NCBI RefSeq assembly: GCF_003369445.1
Contig: NZ_QRCU01000037.1
Coordinates: forward strand, 158,269-222,268
Length of the DNA: 64,000 nucleotides
Direction of reading: 5' to 3'
From: Arthrobacter silvisoli
GTDB taxonomy: Bacteria > Actinomycetota > Actinomycetes > Actinomycetales > Micrococcaceae
The position numbers and the translations under genes were made by a program. The notes under the pieces are model-generated. The model searched no databases, was not told the origin of the DNA, and saw only the letters and a list, made by a program, of their open reading frames with translations. How positions within the stretch are numbered: the stretch's first letter is position 1; every line of letters starts with the position of its first letter. Of the stretch, positions 15,727 to 23,857 are shown piece by piece.

Positions 15727-18552
15727 TCAGGTGCTTGCCAGCTTGTTGCCCTTCAGCAGGAACGGGTAGGCGATGTTGCTGCCCACTGAGCCTGGCGCGA
15801 TGTCCGTGTACTTGACGGCACCGTTGGCGTCGATCCAGCCGATTCCGTTGAGGTCCGGGCGGTGGCCGTAGACGGGTGAAAACGCGGTCATGGCCGAGAA
15901 CCCTCCGGCGCTGAGCCGGACCGGGGCCGTAGTGACCTTACCCCCATAAACGCGCGAGTAGCGGTACAGCGAGCCGCCCTGGTTGACGATGAGGCACGAA
16001 CTGGTGGACCGCGAGGGAACCATGAGGACGAACTTCCGGCCCTTCCATCCGGTGCCGATGGTGGCCGGCGTTCCCAGGGCGCCGGTGCTGAGGACCGGCC
16101 AGGCCCGCAGGATGCCGCTGGCCGGATCCATGGCGAGCACCGACAGCGAGGTGCCCCAGATTCCCACAGTGAGATCCACGGTGCCCCAGCCCGTTTTCGC
16201 CAGGACAGCCGGCGGCATGAAGCCCCCCCGCGGCAGGCCGCGGTGCAGTTGCAGGGACCCGTCGCTGTGGCTTGTCAGGACGTCGAAGATACCGTCTCGG
16301 TTCCAATCCACCACGTGCGCGGACCGTACATAGCCGCCGAACCCGGAGTCCGCACGGAGAGGATCCCCGAATTTTCCGTTGCCGAGGGAACGGCAGACAC
16401 TCAAACCGCCGGTAGGACCCACCGAGACCAGGTCCGCTGCGGTGCGGATCGTCGGCCGCTGCACGGTGTCGACCTCGGCGATGTTGGTGCCGTCTTCGAC
16501 GACGAACAGCCGGCCGTCCTTGCTGACCGTCATTTCGCTGTAGGCACCCCTCAGGATTTCCTTCCGGGTTTGCCAGTAGGGGTCCAGGAGGGTCACTGTG
16601 CCGCCGCTGATGTGGAGGATGCCGCTGGCCTTGGGAAGGTACTTGATGGTGCTGGTCCTGTACCCGGGGGCGACGGAACGGTTGAGGAGCTGGTAGGTCG
16701 CCACCGGCGAGCCGCTGGCCTTGTTGAGCCGGATCACCCCGTTGTTCGTGCTCACGTAAAGGATCCCGTTGACCAGGATGGGGCTGTTGATCTCTACTTC
16801 GCCGGTGAACGGGCGGGCCCACAACAGTTTGCCCTGTACGACATCCCAGGCGAAGACGTGGGCGGGCTTGGTGTCGTTGCTCGCGCCTTGTCCGCCCATG
16901 ATCCCTGTGGTGCCGTACACGATGTCGCCTTCGCCGGCCAGGCCCAGCACGGACTGCCCGGGCACGGGTGCGGACACCACCTTGATGTCGGCGTCGTCGG
17001 CCGGATTCAGGATGGCAAGCGCACCGCCGTTCCGCCCATAGTCCGGGATGGTCCCGGCCACCACCCTGCCGCCGGCCAGGGCCCAGCAGATCGGCCTCGA
17101 CTGGAAGTAGGCTTTCCGCAGCTCAACCAGTACTTTGATCGTTTTCGTGACGGGGTTGAAGCGGAGCAACACTCCGCCGGTGTAGGAGCCGATGTAGATC
17201 GTGGACGCGTCGTATTCGAGGATGCCTTCGATCTGCGCGATCCCGCTCCCCACCGGCGACCTCCACGTGGCCCAGGTGGCGAGGTCGACGCTGCCGACGC
17301 CGTCTCCCCTGTAGCCGCCGAAGTAGACCTTGTTTTCGCTTGCGGAGGCCAGGAGTCCCTGGACTTTGAAGGTCTGGGCCGCGAAGCCGGCCACCACGTC
17401 CGAAAGGACCGCCTGCGCAGTGGCGGAGACCCGCACGGACCGGTACTCGCCGTCGCTCCCGCAGAGGATGTTCACGAAAGTGTCTGTCCCGGAAACCTCG
17501 ACGTCCATGGCCCGCGCCGTGTCCGGGACGAGGCACACAAACGTCGCCTCCATGGTCCTGGTGTCGATCCGCATGAGTTTGTGGACGCCCGCGGTGTTCC
17601 AGACGGCGTAGGCCTCCGGGGAGCCGGGCGCAGAGGCAGAGGTGCGTGCAGAAGGGATCCAGGTCCACGGCAGGGTAAGCCACGTGCCGGTTGAGATCCG
17701 GTACACCCTGAACTTCTGGGTTCCGTCGGCGCCGTCGTAATAGACAAAGAGCACGTCAGCGTGGGCATCGACACGTTCCACGAACCCCGACGCGTTGGCG
17801 TCGGGGAGGGGGATTTCGCGGATTTCGTCCGGGGTGCCCCTATGCCAGGTGAACAGGCTCGGGTTCTGGGACCCCGTTCCCGCAAAGACGTTGTCGGAGC
17901 CGTCGATCGCGAGCGCCCGGACGTACTGGGTATCAGGGCGGACACGCGGGGTCTCCAAAGTCGTCCGGGTCAGCGGATCGAACCGCGTGGTGTTCCCGGT
18001 GGGATAGTTGCCGTTCCACACTCCGCCCTTGGAGTCGACGGCGACGGCGAACGACGAGTACGTCGAGAGGGGCGCCGTGTCGTACGCATCGGTGACGGTA
18101 CCGGAGGCCGTGACCCGTTTGACGGTGTTGTCCGCGCCGAAGGCAAGCAGGTCCCCGGTTCCGGCGTCGATCGCGGTGTTCCCTACGCCGGCCCCGTTCC
18201 CCGCAAACGGCGCCAACGATGCCTCCCGGACACCCGTGGCGGCGTCAAGGATCTGGAGCTGGTCGGCCAGGCCGGAGCTTCCCGCGGCGATCTTCAGTAC
18301 GCCGGAGCCTGTCCTGAAGAACCTGGCGGTCACTTGGGGGACGCCCTGGAAGACGTTCCGGAATCTGCGCAGGAGGCGGGACTGCTCCGTTCCGACGGTA
18401 GTGAGCGGGATTCGTTGCCCGAAGCTGGTCGCAAGGGACTGCGCTGCAGCCGGAACCGTTCCGGCGACCGTGAGTCCGATCCCGGCGCTGGCTCCCAGGA
18501 CAACGGCCAGTGACAGGACGGATCTCCGCCGGATCAACTTCCCGGCGCTCAT
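15727..18552 (-). CDS. Tat-exported beta-propeller / FG-GAP-like repeat protein, copy 2
   Basis: This 941-residue protein matches copy 1 nearly throughout. It has the signal RRRSVLSLAVVLGASAGIGL, the mature start at LATSFGQRIPLTTVGTEQ, the same PQQ/WD-like blades, the same FG-GAP-type segment (HVVDWNRDGIFDVLTSHSDG) and the tail LLKGNKLAST. The ATG at 18552 is chosen because GGAG lies 8 nt upstream and it gives the same signal-peptide length as copy 1; the open frame extends 38 codons farther without a credible start. It stands alone, with a long upstream gap containing repeated TACTC/GAGTA elements and a terminator-like hairpin downstream. The three copies suggest duplication of an extracellular binding or scaffold protein. 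Confidence 0.78.
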   Translation of the reverse strand: MSAGKLIRRRSVLSLAVVLGASAGIGLTVAGTVPAAAQSLATSFGQRIPLTTVGTEQSRLLRRFRNVFQGVPQVTARFFRTGSGVLKIAAGSSGLADQLQILDAATGVREASLAPFAGNGAGVGNTAIDAGTGDLLAFGADNTVKRVTASGTVTDAYDTAPLSTYSSFAVAVDSKGGVWNGNYPTGNTTRFDPLTRTTLETPRVRPDTQYVRALAIDGSDNVFAGTGSQNPSLFTWHRGTPDEIREIPLPDANASGFVERVDAHADVLFVYYDGADGTQKFRVYRISTGTWLTLPWTWIPSARTSASAPGSPEAYAVWNTAGVHKLMRIDTRTMEATFVCLVPDTARAMDVEVSGTDTFVNILCGSDGEYRSVRVSATAQAVLSDVVAGFAAQTFKVQGLLASASENKVYFGGYRGDGVGSVDLATWATWRSPVGSGIAQIEGILEYDASTIYIGSYTGGVLLRFNPVTKTIKVLVELRKAYFQSRPICWALAGGRVVAGTIPDYGRNGGALAILNPADDADIKVVSAPVPGQSVLGLAGEGDIVYGTTGIMGGQGASNDTKPAHVFAWDVVQGKLLWARPFTGEVEINSPILVNGILYVSTNNGVIRLNKASGSPVATYQLLNRSVAPGYRTSTIKYLPKASGILHISGGTVTLLDPYWQTRKEILRGAYSEMTVSKDGRLFVVEDGTNIAEVDTVQRPTIRTAADLVSVGPTGGLSVCRSLGNGKFGDPLRADSGFGGYVRSAHVVDWNRDGIFDVLTSHSDGSLQLHRGLPRGGFMPPAVLAKTGWGTVDLTVGIWGTSLSVLAMDPASGILRAWPVLSTGALGTPATIGTGWKGRKFVLMVPSRSTSSCLIVNQGGSLYRYSRVYGGKVTTAPVRLSAGGFSAMTAFSPVYGHRPDLNGIGWIDANGAVKYTDIAPGSVGSNIAYPFLLKGNKLAST

Positions 18553-18694
18553 CGGAGCAGCTCCGTCGGCGCATGGCGCGGAACTGGCATAGCGAGATTG
18601 AAGAGACCGCACATACCGAGACCCCCAGGGACCAGAAGCCGGTCTTGGGGACCAGCCATGCTCCATTGGAGCCGTCGCGGTGAAGGCCCGTCAC

Positions 18695-18809
18695 GAGTAG
18701 TGTGTACTCCACTTTGTACGGTCGCCCAGGCGGAAAATGGGGCGAATAGTACTCAATTCGGGGTGTCCGCAGGGGGCCGACTACTCGGTCCTGCACCGTG
18801 CCCTGAGTA
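18695..18809. promoter_or_regulatory. Cluster of TACTC/GAGTA elements (candidate operators)
   Basis: GAGTA is at 18695-18699 and 18805-18809; TACTC is at 18705-18709, 18750-18754 and 18782-18786. The first pair forms a perfect inverted repeat with a 5-nt spacer, and the third lies within AGTACT. The cluster is upstream of propeller copy 2 on the minus strand and could bind a regulator. Confidence 0.3.
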
Positions 18810-18861
18810 GCGGCGGGGACGGCCGCGGACGTAGCGTCCCCGCCGACTGGGAGAGGGGTAC

Positions 18862-18888
18862 CCGGGCCGGGCAGGGGAACCGGCCCGG
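18862..18888 (-). terminator. GC hairpin after propeller copy 3
   Basis: CCGGGCCGG and CCGGCCCGG form a perfect 9-bp stem with a 9-nt loop, 12 nt beyond the stop of propeller copy 3. There is no T tract, as is common for actinobacterial terminators. Confidence 0.5.
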
Positions 18889-18900
18889 CCTGCGCGGCCC

Positions 18901-21120
18901 TCAGGCGCCGACAGCCACCTCGACGATGTCTGTGCCGTTGTCGACGAGGAGCAGTTTGTTCTGCTTGGAGACGGCTAGATCCGAGTAGGTACCCCGCAGG
19001 AGCTCAGTACGTGTCTTTCGGCCGAGATCCAGCAAGGTCACTGTGCCGCCGCACAGGTGCACGATCCGGTTGTGCCCCGGGAGTGCTTCGATGCTGCTCG
19101 TGCGGTATTTCGCGGCCGCCCAGCGCTCAAGAAGCCGGTACGTGGCCAGCGGCGTTCCGTCGGCCTTGCCCATCTGGACCACCCCGTTACTGGTGCTCAC
19201 GTAGAGCGCGCCGCTCACCAGGAGGGGGCTGTTGATCTCCACTTCGCCCGGCAGGGCCTGCTTCCACAGCATCCTCCCCTGCGCGACGTTCCAGGCGAAG
19301 ACATGGGCGGGGGTGGCATCGTTGGGTGCGCCGTGGCCGCCCTTGATTCCGGTGGTGCCGTAGACGACGTCGCCGTCTCCGACCAATCCCAGGATGGACT
19401 GCCCCGGGACCGGATCCACGATCACGCGGGTCGAGTCGTCCGCCGGGTCGATGAGGACCAGGGCGCCGCCGCTGCGGCCATAGTCCGGGATGGTACCGGC
19501 GACGACGCGGCCCCCTGCCGTCGTCCACGCGATGGGCCGTGATTGCAGGTACTTGTCCCGCAGTTCGATGAGCTTCTTGACGGACCCGGTGGCGGGGTTG
19601 AAGCGGAAAATGACCCCGCCGGTATAGGAACCGATGTAGAGCGTCCTGGCGTTGTAGGCCAGCATCCCTTCGATCTGCCGGATGCCCGCCGCGGGGGTAG
19701 AGCGCCAGGTCCGGCGCGTAACGGGGTCGAGGCTGCCGATCCCATCTCCGAGGTAGCCGCCGAAGTAGACTTTGTTGCCCGCGGGGGCGATGAGGGTTTG
19801 CAGCTTGAAGATGCGCGGGGCGAGCTCGGCCGGCACGTCACGGACGCTGTTCCCGTTGTCGAGGGAAATCCTGGCAACCCGGAAACCCTTGCCGCTTCCG
19901 CACAGCAGGTTCAGGTAGCCCTGGCTGCCGGACGCCTCGAATTCCATCGCCTCGGGCGGCCCCGGAACGAGGCACACGAAGGCCGCATCGAGCGTCCGGG
20001 CGTCAATACGCATCAGCCGGTGCGAACCCGCGCCGCTCCAGACTGCGTAGACGTCGGCGTTGTCGCCGGAAGAGGCAGTGACCATTCCGGACGGCAGCCA
20101 TCTCCATGGGGGCGTCAGCCAAGTGCCCGTTGACGTCCGGTACACGCTGAAGATCGTCTTCCCGTCCGGCCCGACGACGTACACAAAGAGGAGGTCGCCG
20201 TGGGCTTCGATGCGCCGAACGAAACCGGTGGGGGTCCGCCAGGGCAACGGAATCTCGCGAACGTTCCCTGGGGTGTCAGTGTCCCAACTGAAGATGGCCG
20301 GATTACTGGCCCCCGTCCCCGCGTAGACCGTGTCCGAGGAGTCGATGGCCAGGGAGCGGACGTACTGGGTGTCGGCGCGGAGCCGGCCGGTGTTGAGGGT
20401 GGCTCCGCTGGCCGGGTCGTAGCGCGTGGCGTTGCCGGAGGGGTAGTTGCCGTTCCAGATGCGTCCCTTTGAATCCGTAGCCACGGCGAAGGATGCGTTG
20501 GTTGTCCCCTTCGCCGTGCTGTACCCGGTGGAGACCATCCCGGCGGAAGATACCCGCTGGACGATGTTTTCGGCCCCGAAGGCGAACAGCGTGGCACGTG
20601 CGGCGTCATACACTGTTGCCCCGACACCGCCGCCATTGCCGGGGAACGGGTTGATCTGTTTCTCCCTGACGCCGGTGGCGGCGTCGAGGATCTGCAACTG
20701 ACCGCTCAGGCCCGCCGCGGAAGCCGCGATCTTCAGGACGCCCTGCCCGGTCCGGAAGAATTCTGCGGTGACATCCGGGTCACCCTTGAACACGTTCCGG
20801 TAACGGCGGAGCGGCGCACTGGGTTTCGCCATCCTGGTGGTCAAAGCGACTGCCTTGCCGTGCGCGGTTTCAAGGGACTTCGTGGGCATCGAGGGACCTG
20901 GCCGCTGGGCAGGAGCGTCGAGGACGGACCCGGGGTCGGCTGATGGCTGGTCCACGGAATTGGGATCCGCGGCCGCGCGGCCGGGCCCGGGCCCGGCGGT
21001 GGAGCGGGTGAGCGCGGTCCCGGCGCCCAGGGCAATGCCGAGCGACAGCACCGTCCTGCGCAGGAGCCCCTTGGATGCGGGCACCTGCTCAGGCGGCGAG
21101 GAGTTCGGGTTGCCGGACAT
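18901..21120 (-). CDS. Tat-exported beta-propeller protein, copy 3, lacking the FG-GAP C-terminal region
   Basis: This 739-residue paralogue of the other two propellers has a Tat signal (LLRRTVLSLGIALGAGTALT) followed by a 50-residue Pro/Ser/Asp-rich linker that the other copies lack. The blade region then corresponds closely (LQILDAATGVREKQINPF, ALYVSTSNGVVQMGKADG). It ends at NGTDIVEVAVGA, exactly where copies 1 and 2 continue into the FG-GAP-like C-terminal 200-250 residues. The ATG at 21120 is preceded by GGGGGTGA and lies inside the 3' end of deacetylase copy 2 (32-nt overlap), so the pair is coupled. A GTG three codons earlier is possible. Confidence 0.76.
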   Translation of the reverse strand: MSGNPNSSPPEQVPASKGLLRRTVLSLGIALGAGTALTRSTAGPGPGRAAADPNSVDQPSADPGSVLDAPAQRPGPSMPTKSLETAHGKAVALTTRMAKPSAPLRRYRNVFKGDPDVTAEFFRTGQGVLKIAASAAGLSGQLQILDAATGVREKQINPFPGNGGGVGATVYDAARATLFAFGAENIVQRVSSAGMVSTGYSTAKGTTNASFAVATDSKGRIWNGNYPSGNATRYDPASGATLNTGRLRADTQYVRSLAIDSSDTVYAGTGASNPAIFSWDTDTPGNVREIPLPWRTPTGFVRRIEAHGDLLFVYVVGPDGKTIFSVYRTSTGTWLTPPWRWLPSGMVTASSGDNADVYAVWSGAGSHRLMRIDARTLDAAFVCLVPGPPEAMEFEASGSQGYLNLLCGSGKGFRVARISLDNGNSVRDVPAELAPRIFKLQTLIAPAGNKVYFGGYLGDGIGSLDPVTRRTWRSTPAAGIRQIEGMLAYNARTLYIGSYTGGVIFRFNPATGSVKKLIELRDKYLQSRPIAWTTAGGRVVAGTIPDYGRSGGALVLIDPADDSTRVIVDPVPGQSILGLVGDGDVVYGTTGIKGGHGAPNDATPAHVFAWNVAQGRMLWKQALPGEVEINSPLLVSGALYVSTSNGVVQMGKADGTPLATYRLLERWAAAKYRTSSIEALPGHNRIVHLCGGTVTLLDLGRKTRTELLRGTYSDLAVSKQNKLLLVDNGTDIVEVAVGA

Positions 21121-22426
21121 CAAGATCACCCCCGACTGCGGTCGCGGTGATGCTGAGGCGGAGGGTGTCCGTGCCCGTCAAGGGCAGTGTGAGGTACTGG
21201 CGGACGGGAACGAAACCGGGCGAGCCCTGCAGCACCACGTCCTTGGTGACGTTCAGGCCCGCTGCAGAGCCGGCGTCGAACACGCGCAGCCGCACGCGGC
21301 AGCCTCGGAGGGAGCGCAGGGAGACGCGCAACTGCCGCGGCGAGCCGGCGTGCCCGTCGAGCGGAATGTCCCTCCCCAGGACGGCGGTGGGCGTGCGGCT
21401 GCGCGCGAAGTCCTGGCCGTCTTCCTGAAGCAGGGTCCATTGCTCGTCCGGAACGTTCCAGCCGTCCCAGGCGGGTCCGCCTACCCCGGGAGCTGTCAGC
21501 AGGTCGTGCCGGTCCGCGCTGTCGATCCGCGCGGTCATCAGCCCGCCGACGGTGAGGATCTCAAGGCGCCCGGCATCGCGTTCCGACGCGCACCATTCGA
21601 AGAACCCTTCGAGGGCGGTGAGTTCGGCCGCGTTGAGGCCGCTGGGGTGGTACATGAAGCAGGCGCCCTGCCGCTGGCGTCGGGCGAGCTGGACGTAGCC
21701 CCGTCCGCGGCTTATCGCGTCGAGGCTCTCGAAGGGGATGTGGCCCCGGCCCAGGTTCGACAGGGGTTCGCCCGTCATCGACCAAAAGCCCCGGATGGTT
21801 CCGGTCGACAGGGCGTGCTCCTCCATGATGAGCCGCCCCGCCGGATTTTCCGAGAACGCTTGCAGGGTCGCTCCGCCGTTGAATCCCATGTAGTTCGTAC
21901 CGCCGACTCCGGGCGGGATGAACAGTTCAATGGGCAGCTTCGGCAGGGATTGCGCCAAGGAGCGGCGGGAGTCCACGATCTCCGCGCGCAGCCGCGGCTC
22001 GGAATCCGCGTCGCGGTGGGTGGCACTGTGGTTTCCGATCTCAAACCCGTTCTCCAGCGCGTACTGCTGGAGCTGAGCAAACGTCACCGAGTCGCTGCCG
22101 TTCGGTCCGCGTTCGACGGCGGCCATCTGCGACAAGGCCGCGATCGTCACCGGAATCGAGTACTTCCGGTGCAGGGGCAGCACATTGCTGACGAACTTGT
22201 TCAGGTGGTGGTCGCAGCGGAACGCGATCGCCGACTGGCCGTCGGTGCCGATCGGCCCGCCGCGGCGGGCGAGGAAGGCATCGAGCATGGACGCGTTGCC
22301 CGGGACGGGCTGCGGGCCTGCGTCGTCCGACGGCGTGCACCCGCTAGCCGAAAGAGCGGCCACCGTGCCCAGCCCGGCGAGCGCCACGAAGCGCCGCCGA
22401 CCCAGGGTTCCACGTTCCAATTCCAC
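21089..22426 (-). CDS. Tat-exported lipoprotein, polysaccharide-deacetylase-like, copy 2
   Basis: This 445-residue paralogue of the protein at 14258-15604 has RRRFVALAGLGTVAALSASGC at the N-terminus: a twin-arginine motif followed by a lipobox with Cys, so it is predicted to be exported folded and lipid-anchored, unlike copy 1. The deacetylase-like motifs FRCDHHLNKF and NHSATH are intact, as is PPGVGGTNYMGF, and the C-terminal beta-rich domain ends VRQPELLAA (copy 1: VQAPQLLAA). The GTG start has AGGAGA 4-5 nt upstream. It lies 21 nt after the hydrolase gene and overlaps propeller copy 3, forming the second deacetylase-propeller pair. CE4 activity is inferred; motif 1 is unusual. Confidence 0.76.
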   Translation of the reverse strand: MELERGTLGRRRFVALAGLGTVAALSASGCTPSDDAGPQPVPGNASMLDAFLARRGGPIGTDGQSAIAFRCDHHLNKFVSNVLPLHRKYSIPVTIAALSQMAAVERGPNGSDSVTFAQLQQYALENGFEIGNHSATHRDADSEPRLRAEIVDSRRSLAQSLPKLPIELFIPPGVGGTNYMGFNGGATLQAFSENPAGRLIMEEHALSTGTIRGFWSMTGEPLSNLGRGHIPFESLDAISRGRGYVQLARRQRQGACFMYHPSGLNAAELTALEGFFEWCASERDAGRLEILTVGGLMTARIDSADRHDLLTAPGVGGPAWDGWNVPDEQWTLLQEDGQDFARSRTPTAVLGRDIPLDGHAGSPRQLRVSLRSLRGCRVRLRVFDAGSAAGLNVTKDVVLQGSPGFVPVRQYLTLPLTGTDTLRLSITATAVGGDLDVRQPELLAA

Positions 22427-22447
22427 AATTCTCCTGTCCGGACGGAG

Positions 22448-23857
22448 CTAAACCCAATGCGTGGTGAAGGCACGGACGGTGGCCCCTGGAACAGACCGGC
22501 GGAAGACCCGCGCACGCACCTGCCCTTCGTCGTCGGACAACGGGAAGGTGAAGTCCGTGTCACCGCTCGGCGGACGCTGTTCGAGGATGCCGGCTTTGCC
22601 GAACAGGTGGACCGCGAGGGTTTCTCCGTTACCGGGCCAGCATTGGAGGGTGACCGACCCGGGTTGGCGGGTCAACGCGTAGGGCAACGGCTCCTGCCCG
22701 CTGCCCTGTTCGAAGTCGGCGACTTCGGCGGACAACAAGTGTTTGAAGACCTGGCCGATCTCGCTGTGGGGCAGGCCGGGCAGCACCAGGCTCGCGGGTT
22801 CGTAACCGGCAGCGCGGGCGTCGTCCAGGAGCGGTTCCACGTGGGAGGCCAAGTGGTGGTCCGCGGAACCAACCGCCACGCGGATGGCGGTGGTGCGGTG
22901 CCCGTTGGCCAGGATGCCCCTGGCCTTGTCATTGAGGAACCGCCGGTGCTCCTCCGTGGCCCCGCCCGTCATGAAGTCCAGGATCTGCGGGGCAGCGTGG
23001 AACAAGTAGTCCCCCACCCGGTACTGGGGCGCACCCAGGACGACCTTCCCGACTCCGAGGGTCACGCCGTGCAGCAGGGCCGCGGTGGCGCCTTTTGAGG
23101 AGCCAGCGAACATGACGTCTGCAAGCGAAACGCCGAGCTCTTCGACGAGCGTGCCGAGCAGGCCCTGGGTCTCGTGGAAGATCGAGTCGTCGCCGTGGTC
23201 CATCCAGTAGTAGGACCCTTGCCGGCCGAAGTCGTCCATGATGAAGGCCTTGGACAGGCGGCTCTGTTCCAGGGATGCCCGGTAGTTGAAGGTGAAGTCG
23301 TATTCGGCGCCGATGGCCGAGAAAACCACCAGGAGCTTGCCTGCCGATGCCCCGTCGGGACGCTCCGCACTTTCGGCCCGGTCCAAGAGGTAGTTGAAGG
23401 AGCGCCCGGAATCGTGCCGGAGCCAGTTCATGCCCGGGCGCCCGATGCCGCGGTCCTTCAGCAGGAAGCCGTCCAGGTGCAGGCGGACCCGCACGCCGCC
23501 CCCGTCGCCGGACAGGGCAAGCCGCTGTCCACCGGGACCTGCCTCAACGGCCAGCCGGGCCGGCGTCGCGCATTCGAGGTGCAGTTCGCCGAACTGCACC
23601 TCGTCCGACCAGAACGCCGCGCTGTGCCCGTGGGCGACAACCCTCACCCCTTCGGGGATGCCCACCCGGAGGTCCCAGGGGCCGCCGGAACCGGCGTCGC
23701 CTTCAAGGACGAATCCCGCGGGTCCGCCGGGCGGCAACTCCGCCAGGCTCGGGCTTTGGCCGTGGAACCCGGACGCGGCGTCCGCCGCACCCCGGAACGA
23801 GGCCGCGAGCAGGTCCCGGGCAGAACTGTGGAGCAACACCAAACTACTGACCGCCAT
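22448..23857 (-). CDS. Alpha/beta-hydrolase protein related to the window's DUF6270-linked hydrolases
   Basis: This 469-residue cytoplasmic protein has an N-terminal beta-rich region of about 140 residues (IRVRLHLDGF-type repeats) and a hydrolase domain with SKAFIMDDFGRQGSYYWMD, the nucleophile elbow MFAGSSKGATAALL and the following LGAPQYRVGDYLFH. A candidate histidine is in LPGLPHSEIGQVF. The C-terminal 90 residues are beta-rich. It shares the G-x-S-x-G and P-Q motif spacing with the proteins at 9698, 49028 and 51076, and resembles Asp2-type accessory hydrolases in general layout. The ATG lies inside the 3' end of the giant glycosyltransferase (14-nt overlap), so translation is coupled. The substrate is unknown; acyl transfer to or from glycan is an inference. 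Confidence 0.68.
   Translation of the reverse strand: MAVSSLVLLHSSARDLLAASFRGAADAASGFHGQSPSLAELPPGGPAGFVLEGDAGSGGPWDLRVGIPEGVRVVAHGHSAAFWSDEVQFGELHLECATPARLAVEAGPGGQRLALSGDGGGVRVRLHLDGFLLKDRGIGRPGMNWLRHDSGRSFNYLLDRAESAERPDGASAGKLLVVFSAIGAEYDFTFNYRASLEQSRLSKAFIMDDFGRQGSYYWMDHGDDSIFHETQGLLGTLVEELGVSLADVMFAGSSKGATAALLHGVTLGVGKVVLGAPQYRVGDYLFHAAPQILDFMTGGATEEHRRFLNDKARGILANGHRTTAIRVAVGSADHHLASHVEPLLDDARAAGYEPASLVLPGLPHSEIGQVFKHLLSAEVADFEQGSGQEPLPYALTRQPGSVTLQCWPGNGETLAVHLFGKAGILEQRPPSGDTDFTFPLSDDEGQVRARVFRRSVPGATVRAFTTHWV

Larger units (their letters stand above)
18553..18900. other. 348-nt intergenic region between propeller copies 2 and 3
   Basis: No convincing gene is present. The right end holds a strong GC hairpin that would end propeller-3 transcripts. 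The middle (18695-18809) contains five TACTC/GAGTA elements, two of them as the inverted repeat GAGTA-GTGTG-TACTC. The left part is the 5' region of propeller copy 2, with GGAG before its ATG. I could not identify a clear -35/-10 pair. Confidence 0.6.

Noticed and set aside
20837..23098. A 750-codon plus-strand frame across deacetylase copy 2 and the hydrolase gene.
   Set aside because: It is antisense to three well-supported overlapping genes, and its product is an Arg/Gly/Val-rich shadow without domains.
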